Part shown: positions 18,416 through 26,287 of the stretch, one piece after another
Layout: each line of letters begins with the position of its first letter
Position numbering within the stretch: position 1 is the stretch's first letter
Assembly (NCBI RefSeq): GCF_024363565.1
Contig: NZ_JAJEKE010000001.1
Coordinates: 434,001 to 498,000, forward strand
Direction of reading: 5' to 3'
Origin: Lutispora saccharofermentans
GTDB taxonomy: Bacteria; Bacillota; Clostridia; Lutisporales; Lutisporaceae
Length of the DNA: 64,000 nt
The notes under the pieces: model-generated
The model's input: only the letters and a program-made list of their open reading frames with translations
What the model was told of the DNA's origin: nothing
Database searches by the model: none
Position numbers and translations under genes: made by a program

Positions 18416-18530
18416 CTAACCCGCCCTAAGTTCCCCGCCTCTGTAGGCGGCGGGCACCAAAGGGCGGTTAAGTCCAGTATGGACTCGACTAACATTCAGC
18501 GGGGATTAAATCCCCTGCCGAATGAAGTCT
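18416..18530 (-). other. Cluster of three hairpins between grdB and grdC
   Basis: Three stem-loops stand side by side: TAACCCGCCCT (18417-18429) pairing with AGGGCGGTTA (18460-18469) around an inner CCGCC/GGCGG stem; AGTCC/GGACT (18470-18484); and CATTCaGCGGGGATT..AATCCCCTGCcGAATG (about 18493-18524). They precede the grdC ribosome site and follow a terminator. Possible roles are mRNA end protection or modulation of read-through. Confidence 0.6.
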
Positions 18531-18540
18531 CGTTCTAAAA

Positions 18541-18563
18541 AGGGTGGTATCACACCACCCTTT
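18541..18563 (-). terminator. Terminator-like hairpin inside the grd operon, after grdB
   Basis: AAAGGGTGGTgtgatACCACCCTTTTT on the minus strand: a nine-bp stem with a short loop and a T run, placed directly after the grdB stop and before grdC. It should stop at least part of the transcripts. Confidence 0.75.
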
Positions 18564-18566
18564 AAA

Positions 18567-19871
18567 TTATTTATCAAATACTGTCTGACCGTGAACTTCT
18601 GTTTCGAGTGCTTTTAATGCTTTAAGCACGATTTCTCTTCTTATGGCTTTCTCATCAGCTTTGCTGAGAGCAGGATTTCCGAGCGGATGCGGAATTGCTA
18701 TGGCCGGAACTATCCTGTTTGCTCCAACTGTCAATGAAATCGGAACAACCGTGCAGATGTGAACCACGGGTATCCCTGCTCTTTCGATTTCTTTTACCAT
18801 CGTTGCGCCGCAACGAGTGCAGGTTCCTCAGGTAGAAGTGAGTATAACTGCCTGAACTCCATCCTTCACCAATTCTTGAGAAAAGGTAGAAGCAAACTTT
18901 TTGGCATTAGCAACTGAAGTTCCATTTCCTACCGTAGTGTAGAAATATCTATGAAGCTTGCCTATTACTCCTTCTTTTTCAAGGTCTCTTAACACATCGA
19001 CAGGAAGAACTCTGTCTGAATCTTGATTTGCATAAACAGGGTCATATCCGCCGTGAGCTGTTTCGTATGTTTCTTCTGTAAGATCCATAACGCCTTCTAT
19101 ATCATACTTGCCATACTTGGAAGCTGAAGAAGCTTCTATTCTGTCCGGATTTCCCTTAGGAACTATACCGCCGGAAGTAACCAAAGCGATCCTTGCATTT
19201 TTCAGATCCAATACCGGAGGATTTGGTGCGACCCTATCAAAATCAGGCATTGCATACTCTGTGGAAAAAGCCTCGCCCTTTAGTTTGGCAACAAGCATAT
19301 TAACAGCTCTCTTAGAGCCTCTTTCATCTTTGAATATGTTCTTACGAACTCCTCTTGGGATGTAGCCCTCTTCTGCCGGTGCTCCCAATGTCTCACCCTT
19401 TGCCAGCTTCAAACCGAGCTTCGCAATGGTCGGAATCGCCTGTCTCATGCCTGTAGCAGCATTGGCAGTCTCAACTATATGGAAGTCTTTTTTGAACATG
19501 TCTACTCCGGGGTTCTCCGGATACATGCCTGATACAACAGGGATGTTTAAGCTCTCCTTAACAGCCTTGCATATGGAACCGCACGCAACTCCATATCTGC
19601 CTGCATTGAAGGCAGGTCCGGCTATGAATAAATCCGGTTCATAGGCTTTAACCATCTGAAGGATTTCGGCTGTAGCCTCTTCCAGGTTTTCGTTAAAATA
19701 TGAGTCACCACAAATGACTGTAGCTACTATTTGAGCATCGTTTCCCAAGGCAGCCTTTAGAGCCATTCCTGGCCCTATCACACCTTCTCTTACTTCCGGC
19801 TTCACATCGGCTTTTTCTTCGCCGCCAATACCGCCGTAGAACTGATTTATATAATGAACTACTTTAATCAT
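18567..19871 (-). CDS. grdB: Glycine reductase component B gamma subunit GrdB (selenoprotein, Sec348)
   Basis: The substrate-specific selenoprotein: its selenocysteine takes the carboxymethyl group of glycine (held as a Schiff base by GrdE) and hands it to GrdA. The frame is open across an in-frame TGA at 18828-18830; the flanks read TST-U-GTCTRCGATM, the known GrdB active-site context. Read through, the protein has 434 residues with Sec at 348, close to the reported Sec350. A perfect six-bp hairpin CGTTGC-GGC-GCAACG (18801-18815) starts 12 bases after TGA and can serve as the bacterial SECIS. Treating the gene as two ORFs would break a conserved protein. Confidence 0.96.
18801..18815 (-). 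promoter_or_regulatory. Putative SECIS hairpin in grdB
   Basis: CGTTGC GGC GCAACG, a perfect six-bp stem with a three-base loop, 12 bases after the Sec TGA. Position and size suit SelB recruitment. Confidence 0.6.
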
Positions 19872-19922
19872 ATTAATAACTTCCCTCCTCTCTTTTATTT
19901 GTTCTTTCGAACATGAGGAATA

Positions 19923-20384
19923 TTATTTAAATTGAGAATACTGATCCCTGATGGATTTGACTTCGGCACCAATGGCATCAACATCAAGAACCATTTCCAT
20001 CATGCCGCACTGCTCATCGAACACACCGGCGTCAACTTCTTCTTTAAGTTCAAATATATGATAAACTGCGAGTCCCAACGAGACTCCTGCTAAAGGACCT
20101 GCGTAAGTAGGGTCTCCTGCTGTAACTGTTTCAGCTGCTAATCCTGCTGTTTCAGCTTCGGATGCGCCTAATACCACTACAACATTTTCCTTTCCATATT
20201 TCTCGGAAAGCTCCAATACCCTCTTTTGATTTTCCAGATCCATCGCTCCTGCAGCCGTTCAGACAAAGCATTCGGTTGATGCAAACACTACCTCAGCGCC
20301 TGCTGTCTTAACGCACTCTTCTATGGCAGGAGCAGGAATGCCGTCTCTATCGCCTATGATGATTACCTTCTTGTCCTGTAACAT
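19923..20384 (-). CDS. grdA: Glycine reductase selenoprotein A GrdA (Sec42)
   Basis: The small carrier selenoprotein that accepts the carboxymethyl group from component B and is re-reduced by thioredoxin. Reading through the TGA at 20259-20261 gives a 153-residue protein with [16 protein letters not shown] around Sec42; the reported Eubacterium acidaminophilum enzyme has Sec44 in CFVU. The start at 20384 is preceded by AAAGGATG; an upstream ATG at 20393 has no spacing to that site. No strong perfect hairpin follows the TGA, so the SECIS is less obvious than in grdB. It lies between grdE and grdB, the usual order. Confidence 0.96.
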
Positions 20385-20431
20385 GCGATTCATCCTTTCT
20401 ATATTGATTTTCTACTTCTATTATCTGAATT

Positions 20432-21718
20432 CTAATATTGTGTTGCTGATAGCTTATTGAAGCCTATTTCGCTGGTTGCTCCGGTTATTACCTGAAGCTC
20501 AGCAACTATGCTTCCGTCAGGTCTCAAGCTGCCTGCAAAGCCTCCTGCTATTATGTCGGCAGGTTTCAAATCCCCAATTACCTTCTTCATTGCCGGAAGT
20601 TCGATCACTTCGTTGGCGTTTCCTGCTGTTACAACTGCATCAGCTGATTTGTCAGCATCTGCTAGAGATTGGGATGCGCCGTCTCTTCCTGCATATTCGT
20701 CAGTAACAAGGACTGTTTTAATGCCTTTTGCCGAGATCTTCTTGCAATTCATCATAAGGTCGGTATCGGGGTTTCCAAAGCCTTCCTCAGATACTATGAC
20801 TGCATCAAGTCCGAGATATTCTGCCAATTTAGCGGACCAATTTGAAGATCTTTCCTTATCAGCCAATGTAACATTTTCATTTGTTATGATGACGCCGACA
20901 AAGTTATAATCCTTGCCGTGTCTTTCATACAAATCTTCAATTATTGGGTTGTTCAGATGATTATAGGTTGGGTTCTTGTCGCATGCAGAAACGCAGTTTC
21001 CGCTGAGTATTGCTCCATCCATAACCTCTGTAGGATATATGAGTGTAGGAACTATTCTCTTGGCATCCACGCCGTATACATAAGTGTCATGAAGAAGCCC
21101 CTGAGTTTGAAGCATATAGACATATGCTACCTTTGGAAGATCAGGATATTTCTTAATACCTTCCAATAGCGGTAAAGTTTCATAAGTCCTAACTTCATCA
21201 GGCTTTACATTTCTTCCTGCTTCTCCTATATAAGCCGCAGCTTTCAAGCCTACCATCCTGACTGCTTGCTCATGCTCATGCTGAGGTAGATGATCAACAG
21301 GTGTGCAAACCAATACTAAATTATTGGTCTTAGAAAACGGAGTGTAATCTGCACCGGGTCCAGTCATATCGATTATACCTTCCTGGAATCCCACGATTTT
21401 TCCTGCAGTAACGACTGCAGCACCTTTTAATACATGAGTCTTGCCTGAGCCTACTACATCAACCTTGCTGATAAACCCTGGGAATATTCCGCCAGGTCCT
21501 TCAACTTTTACTCTTGGTTCAATGACGTCCTTTACCGGCATTATTCTGGTCTCTTCACCGGGTTTTGCAATATCTACCTCTATGCTGACCAATCTATTGT
21601 CACCGCCGACTGCCTCCAAAAGCTCCTTCTTGTTTACATACAATACGCCATTTTCAACTTTTGTGGCTTCGCCAAACTGTAAATCCTTTATGAATATATT
21701 GCCTAACTCTAGACGCAT
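20432..21718 (-). CDS. grdE: Glycine reductase component B proprotein GrdE
   Basis: A 428-residue proprotein cleaved autocatalytically into two subunits; the new N-terminus becomes a carbonyl (pyruvoyl-like) group that binds glycine as a Schiff base. From the ATG at 21718 (GGGAGGTG upstream) the cleavage motif SGNCVSACDKNPTYNHLNNP puts the Asn-Cys bond at Asn241/Cys242, identical to the described Cys242. The VCTPVDHLPQHEHEQAVR segment is also typical. It is upstream of grdA and grdB and downstream of trxA. Confidence 0.95.
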   Translation of the reverse strand: MRLELGNIFIKDLQFGEATKVENGVLYVNKKELLEAVGGDNRLVSIEVDIAKPGEETRIMPVKDVIEPRVKVEGPGGIFPGFISKVDVVGSGKTHVLKGAAVVTAGKIVGFQEGIIDMTGPGADYTPFSKTNNLVLVCTPVDHLPQHEHEQAVRMVGLKAAAYIGEAGRNVKPDEVRTYETLPLLEGIKKYPDLPKVAYVYMLQTQGLLHDTYVYGVDAKRIVPTLIYPTEVMDGAILSGNCVSACDKNPTYNHLNNPIIEDLYERHGKDYNFVGVIITNENVTLADKERSSNWSAKLAEYLGLDAVIVSEEGFGNPDTDLMMNCKKISAKGIKTVLVTDEYAGRDGASQSLADADKSADAVVTAGNANEVIELPAMKKVIGDLKPADIIAGGFAGSLRPDGSIVAELQVITGATSEIGFNKLSATQY

Positions 21719-21771
21719 GAGATTCACCTCCCTTTTATTTGGAGGGGGGCCGAAAGCCCCCCATGGAAACC

Positions 21772-22092
21772 TTATATGTTCTCTTTTATCAGGTTTTCTA
21801 TGGTATCAGGTGTGCAATTATCTGCACCGCTGATTTCCTTTACCTTCTCGCCGTTTTTATAAACTATGAAGGTAGGTAGGCCCATAACCTTTTGGCCTAT
21901 AGCTAATCTTCTGTTTTCAGTAGTATTAAGTTTGCAGAACTTCATTTTATCCTTATATTGCTCTGCCAATCTCTCTACGTCCGGCATCAAAGCCTTGCAG
22001 GGTTCGCATTTTGTACCCCAGAAATCTACTATTACTGGTCCTGATGCTTGTAATACCTCTTGGTCAAAATTTTCTTTGTTCAGCTCTAACAT
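21772..22092 (-). CDS. trxA: Thioredoxin of the glycine reductase system
   Basis: A 106-residue thioredoxin that passes electrons from TrxB to the selenoproteins. The active site is unusual: FWGTKCEPCKALMPDVE, with Lys before the first cysteine and Glu-Pro between the two, instead of WCGPC. The cis-proline region VMGLPTFIVYKNGEKV is normal. Such altered thioredoxins are characteristic of grd operons. AGGAGGTG precedes the ATG, and the gene follows trxB after 41 bases. Confidence 0.93.
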   Translation of the reverse strand: MLELNKENFDQEVLQASGPVIVDFWGTKCEPCKALMPDVERLAEQYKDKMKFCKLNTTENRRLAIGQKVMGLPTFIVYKNGEKVKEISGADNCTPDTIENLIKENI

Positions 22093-22133
22093 TGTTTCAC
22101 CTCCTTTAAAAAATTACGAAATTAAAATGATGA

Positions 22134-23063
22134 TCAATGCCCAAAGGTTTTAGCTATATATTTTTCAGCGGTTATAGCTGCCACAGCTCCATCCGCTGCT
22201 GCAGTTATAACCTGCCTTAATGGTGTAACCCTGACATCGCCTGCTGCAAATATACCTTCTGCTGAAGTCTTCATCTCCGCATCCGCAATTATATAACCCT
22301 TTTCATCCATATCCACTATGCCCTTTGCAAATTCGGATACAGGCTTTGTGCCTACGAATACGAATACTCCATCGGTTCTATAGTTTGTTATCTCGCCGGT
22401 TTTTACATTTTTCAGCTTAACGCCTTCCACTATTCCATCACCGTATATTTCTTCAACAACACTATCCCATATTATTTGTATTTTTTCATTGTCCAATGCT
22501 TTTTCTACGATAGATTTTGCTGCTCTGAATTCATTTCTTCTATGAACTATTGAGACCTTATCAGCAAATTTAGTAAGATACAGTGCTTCTTCAACCGCTG
22601 CATCTCCTCCGCCTACAACTACTACTTCCAATTCTGCGAAGAAATCAGCATCACATGTTGCGCAGTAGGATACGCCTTTACCTCTGAAATCGTCTTCACC
22701 CGGTGCTCCTAAATTGACATGCTGAGCTCCGCTTGCTATGATTATTGATTTCGCTTTAATTTCTCCTTCTTTCAGCTTCAGGACTTTGACTTTATCGCTT
22801 AAATCAAACCCTACCACTTCATCCTTTATAAATTCAGTCCCAAAGGCTTCTGCCTGACTCTTCATCCTTGCTGTAAGGCTGGGTCCTGTAGGATGCTCAA
22901 TAGAACCAGGATAGTTTTCCAGTTCTTCGGTTGTTGCAGCCTGTCCTCCCCATTTGCCTTTTTCAATTATTACAGCACTCATTCTGCCTCTGGAAGCATA
23001 TAATCCTGCGGCAAGTCCGCCAGGTCCTCCCCCTATTATGGCAACATCGTAAATTTTATCCAT
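22134..23063 (-). CDS. trxB: Thioredoxin reductase (NADPH, FAD)
   Basis: A 309-residue low-molecular-weight thioredoxin reductase. FAD site GGGPGGLAAGLYASRG at the N-terminus, redox pair YCATCDADFF (about 133-143), NAD(P) site VVVVGGGDAAVEEALYLTKFA with the HRRNEFRA segment favouring NADPH, and the second FAD motif EGIFAAGDVR. It provides reducing power to TrxA for glycine reduction. It lies between grdX and trxA behind the glycine riboswitch. Confidence 0.95.
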   Translation of the reverse strand: MDKIYDVAIIGGGPGGLAAGLYASRGRMSAVIIEKGKWGGQAATTEELENYPGSIEHPTGPSLTARMKSQAEAFGTEFIKDEVVGFDLSDKVKVLKLKEGEIKAKSIIIASGAQHVNLGAPGEDDFRGKGVSYCATCDADFFAELEVVVVGGGDAAVEEALYLTKFADKVSIVHRRNEFRAAKSIVEKALDNEKIQIIWDSVVEEIYGDGIVEGVKLKNVKTGEITNYRTDGVFVFVGTKPVSEFAKGIVDMDEKGYIIADAEMKTSAEGIFAAGDVRVTPLRQVITAAADGAVAAITAEKYIAKTFGH

Positions 23064-23141
23064 TATTCTACCCCTTTCATCACTTTCATATGTATATCAT
23101 TGGATTAGTTTATTATATCTATTCATCTGGTTCATCTGGTT

Positions 23142-23543
23142 TTAATAATTTATACCCAAGCTTGATAATGCACTTTCTAAAAGCTTCATATCCAGGAACT
23201 TAAAGTCTTCAAGGACTTTATTGCTCCAATCCGGCGTAGGCCTGTCATTAAGCAGCTTCTTACAGCTTTCTATGGCAGATTCAATAATTGAAAGCGATTG
23301 AAAATCCAAAGCTTCTTTTTTATCTTCCAATATTATGCTTCTATATGGTGTTTCATTTGGTTTAACGCTTCCCATAAGGGGATGTGAGATCAGGACACTG
23401 CCTGTGTGTATTCTGTCCCTTACCTGATACAAAACATCAATATAGCTGCCGTCAACATAAGAAACCTTCAATGTGTCGTTAAATTTATCACAAATTAAGA
23501 CATTATTAGTTAAAATAAAGATATTCCGGGTCAGGCTTATCAC
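23142..23543 (-). CDS. grdX: GrdX family protein
   Basis: First gene of the glycine reductase operon, 133 residues, function unknown; GrdX proteins are found only with grd or related selenoprotein reductase operons. Visible features: an N-terminal IFILTNNVLI strand, VRDRIHTGSVLISHPLMGSV in the middle and a helical C-terminus. The start is uncertain. The GTG at 23543 overlaps the GAGAGGTGAT ribosome site, so a downstream CTG at 23534 or another non-ATG codon may be the real start. It is soluble, without a signal peptide. Confidence 0.85.
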   Translation of the reverse strand: MISLTRNIFILTNNVLICDKFNDTLKVSYVDGSYIDVLYQVRDRIHTGSVLISHPLMGSVKPNETPYRSIILEDKKEALDFQSLSIIESAIESCKKLLNDRPTPDWSNKVLEDFKFLDMKLLESALSSLGINY

Positions 23544-23650
23544 CTCTCAATCGATATTTTTAGCTATATATCATCTTCTATTCTTTTTTGTCAGCGGGTA
23601 ATTTATCAAAGATGCAGTTTATGAATCGCAATTGATGTTCTCATGCTAAC

Positions 23651-23682
23651 AAAAAGAGATAGAAGCAGTTGCCTCTATCTCT
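23651..23682 (-). terminator. Terminator of the glycine riboswitch
   Basis: AGAGATAGAGGC..loop..GCTTCTATCTCT followed by TTTTTG on the minus strand, just after the second aptamer and before grdX. The first strand of the stem overlaps the end of the aptamer region, which fits a glycine-activated anti-termination switch. Confidence 0.85.
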
Positions 23683-23689
23683 GTCATTA

Positions 23690-23862
23690 ACCTGAGAGAT
23701 TCTTCTATGAAATAGAATTGCTCCTTCGGTGCATAATGCTTTCCAGAGTTATGTCCGATTGCGGTCCTTTTGCCTGAGAGTTTCATTAACGGGCATTTCC
23801 GTACTTACTCCTTCGGCTCCTATTTTATAATAGGCATCTCCCGCGAATCTTCATCCACACTA
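23690..23862 (-). promoter_or_regulatory. Tandem glycine riboswitch controlling the grd operon
   Basis: Two aptamers follow each other on the minus strand. The first holds GCGGGAGATGCC, GGAGCCGAAGGAGTAAG and GAAACTCTCAGGCAAAAGGACCGC; the second holds GGACATAACTCTGGAAAGC, CACCGAAGGAGCAA and GAATCTCTCAGGTTAATGACAG. The paired GCCGAAGG and CTCTCAGG blocks define the glycine riboswitch. Glycine should switch on its own reductase. Confidence 0.95.
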
Positions 23863-23868
23863 TATGAA

Positions 23869-23877
23869 ATTATACCA
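23869..23877 (-). promoter_or_regulatory. Extended -10 of the grd promoter
   Basis: The minus strand reads TGGTATAAT (23869-23877), an extended -10, with the riboswitch starting about ten bases later. No good -35 stands at 17 bases; a second candidate, TTGAAT-17-TATAGT, lies further upstream. Confidence 0.55.
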
Positions 23878-23975
23878 TAAATCGTACATTTTCTTTATAG
23901 ATATTCCCTATACTTATACTATATACAATTTGTCTAATCTATTCAAGCTTTATTTTTTTGTTTTCAAAAAAAGTT

Positions 23976-24815
23976 TTAAATATAATGGATAACCACAGTT
24001 CCCGGACCGCAATATACGCCTATAACACAGCCTATTTCAAACTCTTCCATTTCAAATTTGCCATAAGTTTCCTCGATGGCAGCTTCAAAGTCTCTTAAGT
24101 GCTCCAGGTTATCTGCATGGCCGAGCTTGACCTTCTGACCTTTTAAGTCGGCACCTTGCTCCTGCATTATTTCCACAATCCGCTTCAGCGCTTTCTTCAT
24201 CCCTCTGGCCTTGTCAATTGCCACTATTTTTCCATCCTCAACAGTCAATATGGGCTTCAGATTTAATAAAGTTCCTATGGTCGCCTTGGTGGCAGAGAGC
24301 CTTCCGCCTTTTTTCAGATACTCAAGGGTATCGACCACAAATAATGTCTTCACATTATCTATCAGATAGTTTATTCTATCGATTATTTCCTCTTTTGTCC
24401 TGCCCTCCCCCGCCATCTCTGCAGCTTCAATCACCATTTGGCCGAAGCCATATGTATAGTTTCTTGTATCTATAACAGTTATCTTGTCCTCGCCGATCAT
24501 TTCCCCGGCAATTACTGCAGAATTGTAAGTGCCGCTGGCATCTGAAGACAGATGTACGGATATTATATGGTCATAATCCTTTAGAAACAATTCATATTTT
24601 TCTTTAAAGCTGTTCGGGTTCACCTGTGATGTTGTTGGCAATTTTTCTGAATTTCTCATCCTCTCGAAAAAAGCGTTTGGAGCTATATCTACCCAATCCC
24701 TATATTCATCTCTATCGAAAAAAATGGTAAGGGGCAAAACCTCAATATCATATTTCTCCGCCATACCTTTTGGTAAATCGGATGTACTGTCGGTAATTAT
24801 TTTAATCCTGCTCAT
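23976..24815 (-). CDS. DegV family protein (fatty-acid-binding)
   Basis: A 279-residue DegV-fold protein; the family binds fatty acids and members act as FakB-type subunits of fatty-acid kinase or remain uncharacterised. N-terminal ITDSTSDLPKGMAEKYDIEV and VLPLTIFF, central TSQVNPNSF, HLSSDASGTYNSA and DTLEYLKKGGRLSATKA, and the C-terminal CVIGVYCGPGTVVIHYI are standard. AGAGGTGGAG precedes the start. It follows a second DegV gene after 14 bases, and both have the same length, suggesting an old tandem duplication. Confidence 0.92.
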   Translation of the reverse strand: MSRIKIITDSTSDLPKGMAEKYDIEVLPLTIFFDRDEYRDWVDIAPNAFFERMRNSEKLPTTSQVNPNSFKEKYELFLKDYDHIISVHLSSDASGTYNSAVIAGEMIGEDKITVIDTRNYTYGFGQMVIEAAEMAGEGRTKEEIIDRINYLIDNVKTLFVVDTLEYLKKGGRLSATKATIGTLLNLKPILTVEDGKIVAIDKARGMKKALKRIVEIMQEQGADLKGQKVKLGHADNLEHLRDFEAAIEETYGKFEMEEFEIGCVIGVYCGPGTVVIHYI

Positions 24816-24829
24816 ACTCCACCTCTCCT

Positions 24830-25669
24830 CTATAATTCAAAATGTAGTGCCACACAACCGGGGCCGGCATGAGTTCCTACTACCGATCCCACCTCTCCTC
24901 TTATTATTTCTTTGGGCTTAAAGGACATATTTATTATTTCTTCAATATAATCAGCTTGTTCAGGGCATAAGGTATGATTTATGCCTATCACCTTCCCGTC
25001 TAATGTCCAACCGTTAGTTTTTATATTATCCATCATTATGGAAATGGCCTTTTTTATTCCTCTGGTTTTTTCCATCATCTCTAGTTTTCCATCGGCCATA
25101 GTTATTATAGGCTTAATATTCAAAATCGAACCAAGCACCGAAGCAGAAAGAGATATGCGGCCTCCTTTGTACAGGTACTTCAAGCTTCCTACAATAAAAA
25201 ACTGTTTCGTCCTATCTTTGGCTTCTTCAATATCATCAACTATATCCTCTGCAGATTTGCCTTCATGTGCCAGTCGCGCTGCCTTGATGACCAGCAATCC
25301 TGCCCCCAAGGTCACCGCTCTTGAATCTATGACGAATATATTATGGCTTTCCAAATTATTTCTGGCAATAACCGCAGAGTTATATGTACCGCTCAATTCA
25401 GAAGAACCCAGAATTGCGACAACAGCATTACCCTTTCCCAATTCCTCCTTAAATACAGCTTCAAATTGCGGAGGATTTATCTGGGATGTTTTAGGCAGTT
25501 CCCCGGAAGACTCCAGTCTTTTAAAGAATTCATCTGCTGTAATATCTATACCATCCCTGAAGGATTCTTCCCCAAAATTTACTGTCAATGGCAATACTCT
25601 GATATTATATTCATCTGCAAATTTCTGAGGTACATCGCACATAGTATCTGTTAAAATAGTGACTGCCAT
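24830..25669 (-). CDS. DegV family protein (fatty-acid-binding), second paralogue
   Basis: Also 279 residues, with ILTDTMCDVPQKFADEYNIR, VLPLTVNF, KTSQINPPQFEAVF, GSSELSGTYNSAVIA and GSVVGTHAGPGCVALHFEL. It matches its downstream neighbour along its length but is clearly diverged. The two may bind different acyl chains. A preceding AGGAGGAG gives a good start. No fatty-acid kinase gene lies in the window. Confidence 0.92.
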   Translation of the reverse strand: MAVTILTDTMCDVPQKFADEYNIRVLPLTVNFGEESFRDGIDITADEFFKRLESSGELPKTSQINPPQFEAVFKEELGKGNAVVAILGSSELSGTYNSAVIARNNLESHNIFVIDSRAVTLGAGLLVIKAARLAHEGKSAEDIVDDIEEAKDRTKQFFIVGSLKYLYKGGRISLSASVLGSILNIKPIITMADGKLEMMEKTRGIKKAISIMMDNIKTNGWTLDGKVIGINHTLCPEQADYIEEIINMSFKPKEIIRGEVGSVVGTHAGPGCVALHFEL

Positions 25670-25693
25670 GAATAACTCCTCCTACACTTTATG

Positions 25694-26158
25694 TTATATC
25701 ATATTTGGAAATCCTATTTGCCTTAATGCTTCATAAGCTACTATAGCAACAGAATTCGAAAGGTTTAAGGATCTTGCTTCATCGATCATAGGAACCCTTA
25801 TGCATTTATCCGGATTTTTTAAAAGCAAATCCTTGGGCAATCCTGCGGTTTCTTTGCCAAACAATATAAAGCAATCCTTTTCATATTTTAGATCAGTATA
25901 TTTGTTTTTAGCTTTAGTAGTGGAAAGGAAAAACTTTCCTTCTCTATACGTATCGAAAAAAGCGTCTAAGTTATCATGGTATTTAATCTCAACCAAACTC
26001 CAATAGTCTAACCCGGCTCGTTTTAAATATTTATCTTCAACAGAAAAACCCAAAGGCTTTACCAGATGAAGCCTGCAGCCTGTTGCTGCACAGGTTCTTG
26101 CAATATTGCCGGTGTTTTGAGGTATTTCAGGCTCCACAAGCACTATATTTATCGACAA
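25694..26158 (-). CDS. trmL: tRNA (cytidine/uridine(34)-2'-O)-methyltransferase TrmL
   Basis: A SPOUT-class enzyme that 2'-O-methylates the wobble base of tRNA-Leu isoacceptors using SAM. The knotted SAM site is visible as LFGKETAGLPKDLL, IRVPMIDEARSLNLSNSVAI and the C-terminal YEALRQIGF; the N-terminal INIVLVEPEIPQNTGNIART is the family signature. I place the start at TTG 26158, nine bases after GGGAG, which gives the usual N-terminus. The ATG at 26167 directly abuts that site and cannot be excluded. Confidence 0.9.
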   Translation of the reverse strand: MSINIVLVEPEIPQNTGNIARTCAATGCRLHLVKPLGFSVEDKYLKRAGLDYWSLVEIKYHDNLDAFFDTYREGKFFLSTTKAKNKYTDLKYEKDCFILFGKETAGLPKDLLLKNPDKCIRVPMIDEARSLNLSNSVAIVAYEALRQIGFPNMI

Positions 26159-26220
26159 GCATAACATCTCCCTTGTAAGTCTATATATATAATACAAAAT
26201 CGCCAGGCTTTCTACAAGAG

Positions 26221-26253
26221 AAAAAAAGGAAGGCGCTTATGCACCTCCCTTTA
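26221..26253 (-). terminator. Terminator after the 5'-nucleotidase gene
   Basis: AAAGGGAGGTGCATAAGCGCCTTCCTT followed by TTTTTT on the minus strand, about 35 bases after the stop. Confidence 0.75.
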
Positions 26254-26287
26254 TGCTTATTATGCAGCTTGCAATCCTATTATTCTC

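Noticed and set aside
18567..19871. grdB as two separate genes or a nonsense-mutated pseudogene
   Set aside because: The TGA sits at the known Sec position, both halves are conserved and in frame, and grdA has the same situation.
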